A stretch of 36,372 bases of DNA from Pseudodesulfovibrio pelocollis (lineage in GTDB: Bacteria; Desulfobacterota; Desulfovibrionia; Desulfovibrionales; Desulfovibrionaceae), in assembly GCF_030282845.1 (NCBI RefSeq), contig NZ_JASTWE010000038.1:1-36372 (forward strand), read 5' to 3'. Position 1 is the stretch's first letter; each line of letters begins with the position of its first letter. A program made the position numbers and the translations under genes. The notes beneath the pieces are model-generated. The model had not been told where the DNA came from. It worked only from the letters and a program-made list of their open reading frames with translations, and searched no databases. Positions 1 through 8,414 of this stretch are shown piece by piece.

Positions 1-2
1 TC

Positions 3-485
3 AATCTGCGCATGCTCATGTACTCGGCCTCCCTGGCCCCGCACCTGACCGCCGCCAGCCCCCTGGCCCGCAGTGCCGGGGCCTACCTGCTCACGGACCA
101 GGCCTATGCCGTGTCCATCGCGCGTTTTGCCGCGCCCGGGGCAAGGCCGGTCAACAACTACGCCTACTACACCGGCGCCGGACTGCTCATGTGGACCGGG
201 TTCAACCTCTGCACCGCCCTGGGCGCGCACCTGGGGGTCCTCATCCCTGCCGCATGGAGCCTCGATTTCTCCATTCCCCTGACCTTCATCGCCCTGGTCA
301 TCCCGGCGGTCCGCGACCGCCCGGCCCTGATCGCGGCCCTGGCCGCCGGAATCACGGCCTGCCTTGCCGCCACCCTGCCCTTCAACCTCGGCCTGATCCT
401 GGCCTCGGCCACAGGCATCGCCGCCGGGTACTTGGCAGAGCGACGCAGCCGCAGAACATCCGTCAGAAAGGAAGAACACCAATGA
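3..485 (+). CDS. azlC: AzlC-family branched-chain amino acid exporter subunit (5' end missing)
   Basis: This is the C-terminal part of an AzlC permease, the large subunit of the AzlCD exporter of branched-chain amino acids and analogues. The open frame runs in from the left edge, and the first visible residues ([15 protein letters not shown]) match the conserved NxRxxLxxxSLAPHL stretch inside AzlC proteins, so the true start lies outside the window and the internal ATG at 12 is not the start. Several hydrophobic segments follow, and the tail is basic ([12 protein letters not shown]). Its stop overlaps the azlD start (ATGA at 482-485), as is usual for azlCD pairs. Family assignment is from recognisable motifs and the neighbouring azlD; substrate specificity is inferred from the family. 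Confidence 0.85.
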   Translation, partial: NLRMLMYSASLAPHLTAASPLARSAGAYLLTDQAYAVSIARFAAPGARPVNNYAYYTGAGLLMWTGFNLCTALGAHLGVLIPAAWSLDFSIPLTFIALVIPAVRDRPALIAALAAGITACLAATLPFNLGLILASATGIAAGYLAERRSRRTSVRKEEHQ

Positions 486-808
486 TCGACATGTCCACCT
501 ACTGGATCATCGTGCCCATTCTGGGCCTTGGCACCTACCTGATCCGGCTCTCCTTCATCCTGCTCATGGAGCGCATCCCCCTGCCCGGGGCGGCCCACAG
601 GATGCTCCGGTTCATCCCGGCCTCGGTGCTCCCGGCTTTGGTGCTGCCCGCCGTGCTCTTCGGCAAGACCGGCACCACCCCCCTGGCCGACCCGGCCCGA
701 ACCGGCGCGGCCCTCATCGCCATGCTCGTGGCCTGGAAGACGCGCAATACCCTGGCCACTATCGGCGCAGGCATGGCCGCCCTGTGGACCTTGCAGGCGG
801 TGCTGTAG
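482..808 (+). CDS. azlD: AzlD-family branched-chain amino acid exporter small subunit
   Basis: A 108-residue, strongly hydrophobic protein with about four predicted membrane segments, the normal size for AzlD. The sequence [21 protein letters not shown] near the N-terminus and the ending [22 protein letters not shown] are typical of the family. AzlD partners AzlC in the inner membrane to export branched-chain amino acids. The ATG at 482 overlaps the azlC stop and is preceded by an AGGAAG Shine-Dalgarno-like sequence near 469-474, so translation is coupled. No regulator (Lrp type) is visible on this side of the pair. Confidence 0.85.
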   Translation: MIDMSTYWIIVPILGLGTYLIRLSFILLMERIPLPGAAHRMLRFIPASVLPALVLPAVLFGKTGTTPLADPARTGAALIAMLVAWKTRNTLATIGAGMAALWTLQAVL

Positions 809-1101
809 CAGCGCGGGATATGCCTCCGGCGGCCAGATTTCGCTCTGCCGCAAGGCGAGGTTGGGAGAACCAAGGCGTTGAGAGCGGCGGAGATGGCGTG
901 GATGCGCAAAAAGTATCCCTCTTCTTGTATTGTTTAAAGACGCCCATCCCGCGCGGACGTGCGCCCCTCTGCGCCGCCATCCTTCCTCTCTTCCCCCGGC
1001 TCTTCCCCCACCCGCCACCCTCCCTCATATCCGCTTGGATTGCGGGGGCAAACGTGCTAAAGCGGCGTCCACGAGCTTTTCCCGAAGGAGAGAACAGGGC
1101 C
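809..1101. other. Intergenic region between azlD and argS
   Basis: About 290 bases without a convincing gene. An open frame continuous with argS extends back to 784 but has no family-like sequence and lacks a good ribosome site, so it is treated as non-coding. The first part (about 820-905) is rich in short GCC/GGC complementary blocks and could fold. A local AT-rich patch near 905-945 might contain a promoter, but I see no clear -35/-10 pair. A GAAGGAG ribosome-binding sequence at 1084-1090 precedes argS. Confidence 0.4.
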
Positions 1102-2745
1102 ATGAGAGCAAGAATACATCTTGAGAACGCGCTGCAAAAGGTGCTGGCCGACCGGGGTTTTGCGTGGCCGGACAAGGCCGTGATCGAGCCGCCCAAGGAC
1201 AAGCAGTTCGGCGACATGTCGGCCAACGTGGCCATGATGCTGGCCAAGCAGGCGGGCAAGCCGCCGCGCGCCATTGCCGAGGAGATCGCCACGGCCATGG
1301 CCGACGACCCGCGCATCGCGAAAATCGAGATCGCCGGGCCGGGCTTTCTCAACTTCACCTTTGCGCCCGGTTTCTGGCACGAGACCATCGCGGCCATCCG
1401 CGAGGCGGGCGAGGGGTATGGCGCGTCCGATCTGGGCCGGGGGGTGCGGGTCCAGGTGGAGTATGTTTCAGCCAATCCCACGGGACCGCTGCACATCGGC
1501 CATGGCCGGGGCGCGGCCCTGGGCGACTCCCTGGTGCGCATCCTGGAGAAGGCCGGACACGAGGTGGAGGCGGAATATTACGTCAACGACGCGGGCCGTC
1601 AGATGCTCATCCTCGGCTCGTCCATCTGGTACCGGCTCAAGGAGCTGGCAGGCCGCGACGTGACCGAGCCCGAGGACTACTACCGGGGCGACTACATCAT
1701 CGGCATCGCCCGCGACGTGCTGGCCGCCAATCCGGGCATTCTGGACATGGACGAGACTGCGGCCGTGGAAATCTGCAAGGATCACGGCATGAACGACATT
1801 CTGGACGGCATCCGCGAGGACCTGCGGGCCTTTGGCGTGCGCCACGACGTCTGGTTCTCGGAGAAGAGCCTGGTGGCCGACGGGCTGGTGGACGAGACCT
1901 TTGCCGACCTGCGCGCCAGCGGGCTGGGATTCGAGCAGGACGGCGCCTTCTGGTTCCGCTCCACCCGGTTCGGCGACGACAAGGACCGCGTGCTGCGCAA
2001 ATCGAGCGGCGAGACCACCTATTTCGCCTCGGACATCGCCTACCACGACCACAAGTTCAAGCGCGGCTTCGATCTGGTGGTGGACATCTGGGGCGCGGAC
2101 CATCACGGCTACGTGCCGCGCATGATGGCCGCCTGCGAGGCCCTGGGCAAGAAGGGCGGGCTGCACGTCATCCTGGTCAATCTGGTAAACCTGCTGCGCG
2201 ATGGCGAGCCGGTGGCCATGTCCACCCGGGCGGGCGAGTTCGAGACGTTGAAAGACGTGGTGGACGAGGTGGGCGCTGACGCGGCCCGGTTCATGTTCCT
2301 GTCGCGCAAGTCCGACTCGCGGCTCGACTTCGACCTGGAACTGGTCAAGCAGAAGACCATGGACAACCCGGTCTACTATGTGCAGTACGCCCACGCGCGC
2401 ATCTGCTCGCTCTTTGCCAAGGCTGCCGGGGCGGGCGTGAACGCGGCCGCGCCGGACGAGGCGTCGCTGGCCCTGCTCGACACCGAGTTCGACATGGACG
2501 TGCTGCGCCTGCTCGACCAGTACCCGGACTATGTGGAATCCGCGGCCCGCGCCCAGAGCCCGCACCTGATCAGCAATTATCTCCAGGAGCTTGCCTCCAC
2601 GCTGCACAGATACTATACCAATTGTCATGTCCTCTCGGCAGACCCTGCCGTGGCCTCGGCCCGGTTGATGCTGCTGGGCTGCGTGGCCGGGGTGGTCAGG
2701 GACGGCCTGGGGCTGCTCGGCGTGAGCGCCCCGCAATCAATGTAG
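1102..2745 (+). CDS. argS: Arginyl-tRNA synthetase
   Basis: Class I aminoacyl-tRNA synthetase that attaches arginine to tRNA-Arg in the cytoplasm. From the ATG at 1102 the protein is 547 residues, close to the usual bacterial ArgRS length. The N-terminal tRNA-binding domain (residues 1-90) is followed by the HIGH motif (HIGHGRG, H131-H134) after the typical [13 protein letters not shown] lead-in. The KMSK-equivalent is the ArgRS-type MSTRAGEF at about residue 373, which lacks the usual lysine as in most ArgRS. The helical DALR anticodon-binding domain occupies the C-terminus ([11 protein letters not shown] to the end). The ATG at 1102 is preferred over an upstream in-frame start because it has a GAAGGAG site 11 bases before it and family-like sequence begins there. 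The SPOR-domain gene follows 24 bases later, probably in the same transcript. Confidence 0.97.
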   Translation: MRARIHLENALQKVLADRGFAWPDKAVIEPPKDKQFGDMSANVAMMLAKQAGKPPRAIAEEIATAMADDPRIAKIEIAGPGFLNFTFAPGFWHETIAAIREAGEGYGASDLGRGVRVQVEYVSANPTGPLHIGHGRGAALGDSLVRILEKAGHEVEAEYYVNDAGRQMLILGSSIWYRLKELAGRDVTEPEDYYRGDYIIGIARDVLAANPGILDMDETAAVEICKDHGMNDILDGIREDLRAFGVRHDVWFSEKSLVADGLVDETFADLRASGLGFEQDGAFWFRSTRFGDDKDRVLRKSSGETTYFASDIAYHDHKFKRGFDLVVDIWGADHHGYVPRMMAACEALGKKGGLHVILVNLVNLLRDGEPVAMSTRAGEFETLKDVVDEVGADAARFMFLSRKSDSRLDFDLELVKQKTMDNPVYYVQYAHARICSLFAKAAGAGVNAAAPDEASLALLDTEFDMDVLRLLDQYPDYVESAARAQSPHLISNYLQELASTLHRYYTNCHVLSADPAVASARLMLLGCVAGVVRDGLGLLGVSAPQSM

Positions 2746-2769
2746 CGAGCGCGAGGGGGCAAGGAAAGC

Positions 2770-3501
2770 ATGGCAGACAACGGCGCAACGCCGCCCAAGG
2801 TCAAGATTCCCAGGCAGAGCAGGCCGGGCAGGACATGGGACTTCTCCCTGACCCTGCCGGGCATGATCAGCGCCGTGGGCGCTGGCGTGCTCGCCCTGAC
2901 CTTCTTCTTTGTCATGGGCATCCTCATCGGACGCGGCTACCGGCCCGAGGCGGATGTGCCCAGGTTGGGCCAGATCATGCCGCGCACCGAGCACGGCCAG
3001 CTGGCAGAGGACCAGCCGCCGCCCACGGTGCTCCAGGCCGAGGAGCTGGAATACCCCGAGCGGCTCAGGGCCGCACCCGACAAGATCATGGACATCCTGC
3101 CGACACCGCCGCCCCCGGCGGCTGCCCCGGCACCACGGCCCCAGCCCCCGGCGGCGACCCAGGCGCAGACCGCACCGGCTGCCACCACGCAGACCCAGGC
3201 GGCCCAGCCCCCGGCACCGCAACCGAGCGCGCCCCAACCGGCCGCGCAGGGCGAGCCTGTCTTTGACTACATCTATCAGGTGGCCTCATTCCGCCAGCGG
3301 GACATGGCCCAGGCCCTGGCCGACAAGCTGGGTGCGGCAGGACTCAAGGCGGGCGTGGAGTCGGGCGATGTCAACGGGACCACTTGGCACCGCGTCCAAG
3401 TCTTCCACCACGGCACGGCCGCGTCCACCGAGACCATGCGCGCCACTCTGGCGAAATTCAACATCGACAAGCCCCTGCTCAGGAAAAAGACCGCCCGCTG
3501 A
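2770..3501 (+). CDS. SPOR-domain membrane protein
   Basis: A 243-residue bitopic protein. Residues 1-29 are a basic cytoplasmic tail and residues 30-53 a single membrane helix (MISAVGAGVLALTFFFVMGILIG). A long periplasmic linker follows, and residues 111-160 are very rich in Pro, Ala and Gln. Residues 165-240 form a SPOR domain beginning YIYQVASFRQRDMAQALADKL. SPOR domains bind septal peptidoglycan stripped of stem peptides, so a role at the division site, as in FtsN- or DedD-like proteins, is likely but not proven. The start has an AAGGA site just upstream. It lies 24 bases after argS and is followed by a strong terminator, so argS and this gene probably form one operon. It is too divergent outside the SPOR domain to be named ftsN. 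Confidence 0.85.
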   Translation: MADNGATPPKVKIPRQSRPGRTWDFSLTLPGMISAVGAGVLALTFFFVMGILIGRGYRPEADVPRLGQIMPRTEHGQLAEDQPPPTVLQAEELEYPERLRAAPDKIMDILPTPPPPAAAPAPRPQPPAATQAQTAPAATTQTQAAQPPAPQPSAPQPAAQGEPVFDYIYQVASFRQRDMAQALADKLGAAGLKAGVESGDVNGTTWHRVQVFHHGTAASTETMRATLAKFNIDKPLLRKKTAR

Positions 3502-3520
3502 CACCGGCCAGCCACAAGAA

Positions 3521-3566
3521 CTCGCGCCCGCCACGATGCTGATCGTGGCGGGCGCGAGCTTTTTCT
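3521..3566 (+). terminator. Rho-independent terminator after the argS-SPOR operon
   Basis: A perfect 17-bp inverted repeat (arms 3521-3537 and 3542-3558, loop GCTG) is followed on the plus strand by CTTTTTCT. It lies 20 bases after the SPOR gene stop. The next gene on the right converges from the minus strand, so the hairpin separates two convergent units. The minus-strand side lacks a good T-tract, so termination is mainly for the plus strand. Confidence 0.9.
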
Positions 3567-3617
3567 GAAGACGGCCCCGGACAGGACCCGCCACCCCTCG
3601 GCGGGCGGCGTATGCGA

Positions 3618-4019
3618 TCAGTAGCGCCGCCCTGCCGCGAACCGGCGGACCGCCCACGGCAGCACGGCCACGGCGGCCAGCACCAGCACCCACACCCGGC
3701 CCGACGCCAGGGCGTAGTCACCCAGAGCATCGGCCAGGGGGCGGCCCAGAAGGACCACCACCATGAAGAACTCGAAAGCCACGGTCAGCCCCAGCCAGAC
3801 GACCCCGGCCAGCACGGCCTGAAGCGTGGAGGCCAGCGGCCGGACCCGGCCGAGCCACAGGGCATAGCCCGCAAAGAGCAGCACGGCCGTCAGGCTCGAG
3901 ACCTGATGCGCGGCCAACTCGGACAGATACGGCCCATAGAGAGTCTCGCGGATCACGCCGTTGAGCACGGCAAGGCCGAGCATGGGCAGCCAGGCAAGGG
4001 CATAAACGAGAAGTGTCAT
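3618..4019 (-). CDS. Small four-helix integral membrane protein, function unknown
   Basis: About 133 residues with roughly four hydrophobic helices (near 3-22, 38-57, 65-92 and 107-122) and a very basic C-terminus (RRFAAGRRY). A polar stretch, RETLYGPYLSELAAHQVSSLT, lies between the first two helices and contains the only cluster of charged and histidine residues likely to matter. I do not recognise a named family. Two adjacent ATG codons (4022 and 4019) are possible starts. An AGGA sequence fits the second better, with about seven bases of spacing. It lies 82 bases downstream of the queuosine-precursor transporter on the same strand, with an inverted repeat between them, so cotranscription is possible but a functional link is not established. 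Confidence 0.7.
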   Translation of the reverse strand: MTLLVYALAWLPMLGLAVLNGVIRETLYGPYLSELAAHQVSSLTAVLLFAGYALWLGRVRPLASTLQAVLAGVVWLGLTVAFEFFMVVVLLGRPLADALGDYALASGRVWVLVLAAVAVLPWAVRRFAAGRRY

Positions 4020-4052
4020 CATAATATCCTGCACATGAGAAGAGGCGGACCT

Positions 4053-4091
4053 GACGGCCCGCCCCGAAGCGTTGTCACGTTGTGGGCCGTC
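4053..4091 (-). repeat. Intergenic inverted repeat / hairpin
   Basis: Arms GACGGCCC (4053-4060) and GGGCCGTC (4084-4091) are perfectly complementary over 8 bp and enclose a 23-base loop. The hairpin lies between the transporter gene and the small membrane protein gene on the minus strand. No T-tract follows, so it is not a standard terminator; it could be an RNA stability or processing element, or chance in GC-rich DNA. Confidence 0.4.
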
Positions 4092-4101
4092 CGGCCGGGG
4101 G

Positions 4102-4860
4102 TCAGTGCTTGTGCGCGGCCTGCCAGGCGGTCCCGTCGGCCTGACCCGGGTCGGCCTGGCCTGCATCGCCGTCCTGGTCCGCTTTGCCGGGCCCGCGCCG
4201 GAACATGCGCCGAGCCAGATAGATGAACGGGGTGTCCAGGGCGGCCACGGCCACCTTGATGATGTAGGTGGAGAGCATGATCTCCCAGAACACGTTGATG
4301 GGGAACATGCCCCAGAAGGCGATGGTGCAGAAGATGGCCGAGTCGAGGAACTGGCTGACCACGGTGGAAACATTGTTGCGCAGCCAGAGCATGCGCCCGC
4401 CCGTGCGCTCGCGGATGGCGTGGAAGGCCCAGACATCGTGCATCTGCGAGACGAGGTAGGCGACCATGCTGGCCAGGGCGATGCGCGGCATGAAGCCGAA
4501 GAGCGCGGCCAGATGGGGCTGGGCAAAGTCGTCGGCCGCAGGCTGGAAGAGCAGGGCGATCTGCATGTAGGCCACCATCATGACCAGGGCCACGAAGCCG
4601 AGCAGCACGCCCTTGCGCGCCTCCTTCTTGCCGTGGAACTCGCTCAGGATATCCGTGGCCAGGAAGACGCTGGCGTAGAGCACGTTGCCCAGGGTGGTGG
4701 TCAGCCCGAAAAGCTCCACGGTCTTGAGCACCTGGATGTTGCACAGCAGCAGGTTGAAGACGATGAGGCCGAACAGGCCCACCCGGCCGAACAGCCGGTA
4801 CACCACCAGGACCATGCACAGGTCAACAAGGGCGAAGGTGATCCAGAGCGTTTCGTTCAT
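4102..4860 (-). CDS. Queuosine precursor transporter (QPTR / YhhQ family)
   Basis: A 252-residue integral membrane protein of the YhhQ/DUF165 family, which imports queuosine precursors such as preQ0 or preQ1 for tRNA wobble modification. Recognisable family features are LGNVLYASVFLATDILSEFHGKKEA, AYLVSQMHDVWAFHAIRE and the following RNNVSTVVSQFLDSAIFCTIAF. About six membrane helices are visible. The last 30 or so residues are hydrophilic and rich in Asp, Gln and Gly, longer than in most homologues and probably a disordered tail. No queuosine synthesis gene lies in this window, so whether it supplies the complete pathway or salvage cannot be judged. I looked for a preQ1 riboswitch in the leader and did not find a convincing one. 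Confidence 0.9.
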   Translation of the reverse strand: MNETLWITFALVDLCMVLVVYRLFGRVGLFGLIVFNLLLCNIQVLKTVELFGLTTTLGNVLYASVFLATDILSEFHGKKEARKGVLLGFVALVMMVAYMQIALLFQPAADDFAQPHLAALFGFMPRIALASMVAYLVSQMHDVWAFHAIRERTGGRMLWLRNNVSTVVSQFLDSAIFCTIAFWGMFPINVFWEIMLSTYIIKVAVAALDTPFIYLARRMFRRGPGKADQDGDAGQADPGQADGTAWQAAHKH

Positions 4861-5080
4861 GGGGGTTGCCTAGTCCCGAACCCGGGACAGGTCAAGCCCA
4901 AATTGGGCGATCGAGGCAGCCTCGCACGGCTGCACGGCTTGCCCTGCGCCCCCTGATATGGCAATGATGGCACACGGCATACGACCGTCCCGGAGTCCGG
5001 GGAGGGGCCACGTGGATCGAGGATGAACCCTTGTCGCGCGGTCACGGGCAATCTGAACCGTGCGCGGCACGGGAGGCGGG

Positions 5081-6085
5081 ATGACCATGTTCACACGAAT
5101 CCGAAGCCACCTTTGCAAGGCCGCCCTGGCGGCGGCCCTGGGCATGGCCCTCTGCGCCGCGCCCGCGTCCGCGCAGGAGGCACATTTGCTGCGCATCGGC
5201 ACCGGCGGGCTGCTCGGCGTCTACTACCCGGTGGGCAACGCCCTGGCCGGAGGCATCACCCTGGCCCTGGGGCCGGACATCCTTGCCGTGGCCCAAAGCT
5301 CCGGCGGCTCGGTGGTCAACATCCGGTCCTTGCTCGATCATGAGCTTGAGGCCGGGCTGGCTCAGGCCGATGTGGCCCTCAGGGCCTTGAACGGCCAAGG
5401 CTCCTTTGCCGGTGAGACCGGGGGAGAACGCTTGCGGGCCATTGCCAGCCTGTATCCCGAGCGGCTCCAGATCGTCGTGCGCAGGGACTCGGGCATCAGG
5501 AGCGTCAGGGATTTCCGGGGCAAGACCGTGTCCCTGGACGAGACCGGGTCGGGTACCCTGGAGGTCATGCGGCTGGTCCTTGAGGCCAACGCCATTTCCG
5601 AGAAGGATTTCGACCCCGTATACCTGAAACCCGAGTTCACCACCGACCGGCTGACAGCGGGCTCGGTCCACGGGGTCTGCCTCGTGGCCGGGACTCCGAC
5701 CCAGGCCTTTGCCGGGATTTTGGGCGAAGACGCCCTGCTGGTCCCCATTGACAGCGAGACCGCCCGGCGAATCAACCGGCTCCACCCGGCACTCGTGCCA
5801 GGGGTTATCCCCGAGGGAACATACCCCGGCGTACCCGAGACCCTCACCGTGGAGGTCCACGCCCTGCTGCTGGTCACCGCGGACATGGACGAGGCCATGG
5901 CCTACGCCCTGACCCGGGCCATCTGGAACGAGAAGACGCGCGCCCTGCTGCGCGACGCCCATCCCCTGGCCCGCTCCATCGCCATGGAGTCGGCCACCCG
6001 CGGGCTCTCGGTCCCGCTGCATCCTGGCGCGCTGCGCTTCTACCGGGAGCAGGGCCTGTCCCCGGCCGGGGGTTCGGCTCCGTGA
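5081..6085 (+). CDS. TAXI-family TRAP-type periplasmic solute-binding protein
   Basis: A 334-residue secreted protein. Residues 1-31 are a Sec signal peptide (RIRSHLCKAALAAALGMAL, with cleavage likely after ASA). The mature part begins with the TAXI signature LLRIGTGGLLGVYYPVGNALA, and DFRGKTVSLDETGSGT in the second lobe is also characteristic. TAXI proteins normally deliver substrates such as glutamate or other carboxylates to a fused TRAP permease. No TRAP permease is adjacent here. Instead the stop overlaps the GTG start of a histidine kinase (GTGA at 6082-6085), which suggests the binding protein acts as the ligand sensor for that kinase. GGGAGG precedes the ATG at 5081; the ATG at 5087 is an alternative start. 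Confidence 0.88.
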   Translation: MTMFTRIRSHLCKAALAAALGMALCAAPASAQEAHLLRIGTGGLLGVYYPVGNALAGGITLALGPDILAVAQSSGGSVVNIRSLLDHELEAGLAQADVALRALNGQGSFAGETGGERLRAIASLYPERLQIVVRRDSGIRSVRDFRGKTVSLDETGSGTLEVMRLVLEANAISEKDFDPVYLKPEFTTDRLTAGSVHGVCLVAGTPTQAFAGILGEDALLVPIDSETARRINRLHPALVPGVIPEGTYPGVPETLTVEVHALLLVTADMDEAMAYALTRAIWNEKTRALLRDAHPLARSIAMESATRGLSVPLHPGALRFYREQGLSPAGGSAP

Positions 6086-7962
6086 ACCCGCCTTCCGTCT
6101 CCTTCGGCCCGGTGCGCTGGGCCGTCTTTGTCGCCGTGGCCGGCACGGTTCTGGCCGTCTGGCTGTACACCAACCAGACCCTGCGCTCAGTGGAGGGCGC
6201 GCTGCCCACCATCCTGCTGGCGCAGATCGAGGACTTGAGCCGAATCACCGACAGCCTGGGCGGGCTGGTGGCCGACGCAGCCATGACCCGGCTCGCCCCC
6301 TCTCCCGCAGCCGTGGCCCGGCTGGCCGAGGGCATCGACAGGGCATATGCCGACCTCGTCGCCCTGCGCGACACCTACGTCTTCGACAATCTGGTCCAGG
6401 CATCGGTTTTTCACGCCACCGTGGCCCCGGCCCTGGTGGACGCCGGGCAATGGCTGACCCACGGGGTGTCGGGCCACGCGCCCGACTCCGCCCTGACCCT
6501 GACCGTGGTCCACTCCAGACTGCGCGACACCCTGGTCAAGGCGTCGGCCGAGCGCTACGCGTCCCACGACATGGCCCGCGCCATCCTCCAGGACCAGCGG
6601 GCACGGCTTGAACGCTTCATCCGAGGCGTCAACATGCTCCTGCTGGTCACGGTGCTGGTGGCCCTCCTGACCCTGGCGCTGATGCTGCGCCAGCAGAAAC
6701 TGCTGCGCCGCGAGGCCAAAGTCCGCAAGGAGCGGGAGTCGCTGATCGCCATTCTGGAGTCCACCAGCGATCTGGTGTCCACAGCCACTCCCGACGAACG
6801 GTTGACCTACCTCAACGGCGCGGGCCGCCGCATGCTGGGTTGGGACGCCGACGAGCCCCTGGCCGACAAACGCATCCCCGACCTGCATCCGGCCTGGACT
6901 CTGAGGGTCATCAGGGACGAGGGGCTGCCTGCGGCCGCAGCCCAGGGCTCGTGGGAGGGCGAGACCGCGCTGTTGCGCCGCGACGGCCGCGAAATCCCGG
7001 TGTCGCAAGTGATCCTGGCCCACAACGCGGCAGCGGGCGAGCCGGAATTCTTTTCGGCCATCATGCGCGACATCACCGAGCGCAAGCGGGCCGACGAGGC
7101 GCTCAAGGCCGCCCATGCGGACCTGGAACGCCAGGTGGCCGAACGCACCCGCGACCTGGAGGCCAAGGCCGCCGAGCTCGAAAGCGCCAACCGCGAACTC
7201 GTGGCCCTGGACACCCTCAAATCGAGTCTGGTCAGCACTGTTTCCCACGAACTGCGCACCCCGCTGACTTCCATGCTCGGCTTTTCCAAACTGGTGCGCA
7301 GGGATTTCCTGCGCCACTACCGCCCACTGGAAGACGGCGACCGGCAGTTGGCCGAAAAAGGGGAACGCATCGAGGCCAACCTGAACATCATCGCGGAGGA
7401 AACGGACCGCCTCGCCCGCCTCATCAGCGACATGCTCGACCTTGCCCGCATCGAGTCAGGCCGCATGGACTGGGCCGACCGCCCCACGGACGTGGCCGAA
7501 TGTGTTCGGGCGGCGCTGGGCAGCATGCGCGGTGTCTTTTCCGAGGACTCCCCGGTGAGCCTGGACCACCACATTGAACCGGGCCTGCCCACGGTCATGG
7601 CCGACCCGGACCGAATCACCCAGGTGGTGGTCAACCTGCTGGCCAACGCGCACAAGTTCACCCCCAAGGGACAAATCTCCGTTCGGGTCTGGGCCGAGGG
7701 GCGGGGCAGGGACCAGGCAGTGTGCCTCAGCGTGGAGGACACGGGGTGCGGAATCCCCGGCGATGACCGGGAAAGGATCTTCGAGAAATTCTATCAGGCC
7801 GATGCCTGCGGCCTGACCGACAGACCTCCCGGCACAGGCCTGGGTCTGACCATCTGCGGCCAGATCGTCGAGCACTACGGCGGGCGCATAGACGTGGAAT
7901 CAATGCCCGGCCGGGGCAGCCGGTTCGTGGTCCGTTTTCCGGCCATGGAAGGTTCCGCCTAG
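6082..7962 (+). CDS. Membrane PAS-domain sensor histidine kinase
   Basis: A 626-residue hybrid-free sensor kinase. TM1 is at about residues 12-30, a mostly helical periplasmic domain at about 31-180, and TM2 at about 183-203. A PAS domain spans about 216-337, ending in the usual FSAIMRDITERKRADEAL, followed by a coiled coil (338-378). The HisKA H-box is STVSHELRTPLTSMLGFS with phospho-acceptor H389. The ATPase domain has an N-box (NLLANAHKFT), G1 (DTGCGIP) and G2 (GTGLGLTIC), so it looks catalytically complete. There is no receiver domain and no response-regulator gene in the window, so its partner must be elsewhere. The GTG start at 6082 overlaps the stop of the preceding binding protein, so the two should be made together and probably signal together. 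Confidence 0.93.
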   Translation: MNPPSVSFGPVRWAVFVAVAGTVLAVWLYTNQTLRSVEGALPTILLAQIEDLSRITDSLGGLVADAAMTRLAPSPAAVARLAEGIDRAYADLVALRDTYVFDNLVQASVFHATVAPALVDAGQWLTHGVSGHAPDSALTLTVVHSRLRDTLVKASAERYASHDMARAILQDQRARLERFIRGVNMLLLVTVLVALLTLALMLRQQKLLRREAKVRKERESLIAILESTSDLVSTATPDERLTYLNGAGRRMLGWDADEPLADKRIPDLHPAWTLRVIRDEGLPAAAAQGSWEGETALLRRDGREIPVSQVILAHNAAAGEPEFFSAIMRDITERKRADEALKAAHADLERQVAERTRDLEAKAAELESANRELVALDTLKSSLVSTVSHELRTPLTSMLGFSKLVRRDFLRHYRPLEDGDRQLAEKGERIEANLNIIAEETDRLARLISDMLDLARIESGRMDWADRPTDVAECVRAALGSMRGVFSEDSPVSLDHHIEPGLPTVMADPDRITQVVVNLLANAHKFTPKGQISVRVWAEGRGRDQAVCLSVEDTGCGIPGDDRERIFEKFYQADACGLTDRPPGTGLGLTICGQIVEHYGGRIDVESMPGRGSRFVVRFPAMEGSA

Positions 7963-8021
7963 CTGGCCGTATATGGGCCCGCAGCGCACGACACACACCC
8001 GCTGATCACCGCGCACGATTC

Positions 8022-8414
8022 TCACGACGGCTCCCTGAGCCCGAGCAGGCCGCGCTGGCCGATGTTCTTGATGAAGGCCGTGACCCCAAGCTCGGCCTCG
8101 CGGGGCTGGAGGCCGTAGTGGGCGGCGAACGCCTCGGCGATTTGCCGCACCGAGCGCTCGCCATCGATGCACTCCCAGACAAAGGTACCCATCTCGTCGA
8201 GTTCGAGCCGCTTGATCATGGGCCGCTTGTCCCACAGGTTGACCTTTTCGGCCAGCCGCCCGAACCACGGCTTGACGGCCAGGGGATACGAGAGGCGCAG
8301 GAATCCTTCTGCGGTGGTCTCGGCCCGGACCTCGGTGCTGCGCACCGGGACCATGTTCAGGGCCTCGGACCGTGGGATGGTCGGCATGGGGGCGCGTTTT
8401 CTAAACCAGCTCAT
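8022..8414 (-). CDS. PqqD-like peptide-chaperone domain protein
   Basis: About 130 residues. The C-terminal part (about residues 60-127) fits the PqqD/RRE-like winged-helix domain: LWDKRPMIKRLELDEMGTFVW, then IDGERSVRQIAEAFAAHYGL, then the closing helix. PqqD proteins bind precursor peptides or present substrates to radical SAM enzymes. The N-terminal 55 residues are an extension containing RLSYPLAVKPWFGRL. The chosen ATG (8414) overlaps the end of the upstream gene by 14 bases; a later ATG at 8387 is possible. It is the last gene of a tight minus-strand cassette, with no radical SAM gene or precursor peptide next to it, so its partner is unknown. Domain call is fairly secure; biological role is open. 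Confidence 0.8.
   Translation of the reverse strand: MSWFRKRAPMPTIPRSEALNMVPVRSTEVRAETTAEGFLRLSYPLAVKPWFGRLAEKVNLWDKRPMIKRLELDEMGTFVWECIDGERSVRQIAEAFAAHYGLQPREAELGVTAFIKNIGQRGLLGLREPS

Noticed and set aside
784-1101. N-terminal extension of ArgRS from an upstream in-frame start
   Set aside because: The extension lacks ArgRS-like sequence, and the ATG at 1102 has a good ribosome-binding site and gives the normal length.
4861-4910. Possible preQ1 riboswitch in the leader of the queuosine-precursor transporter
   Set aside because: A short hairpin (TCCCG/CGGGA) is present, but the A-rich tail and conserved core of known preQ1 classes are not seen.
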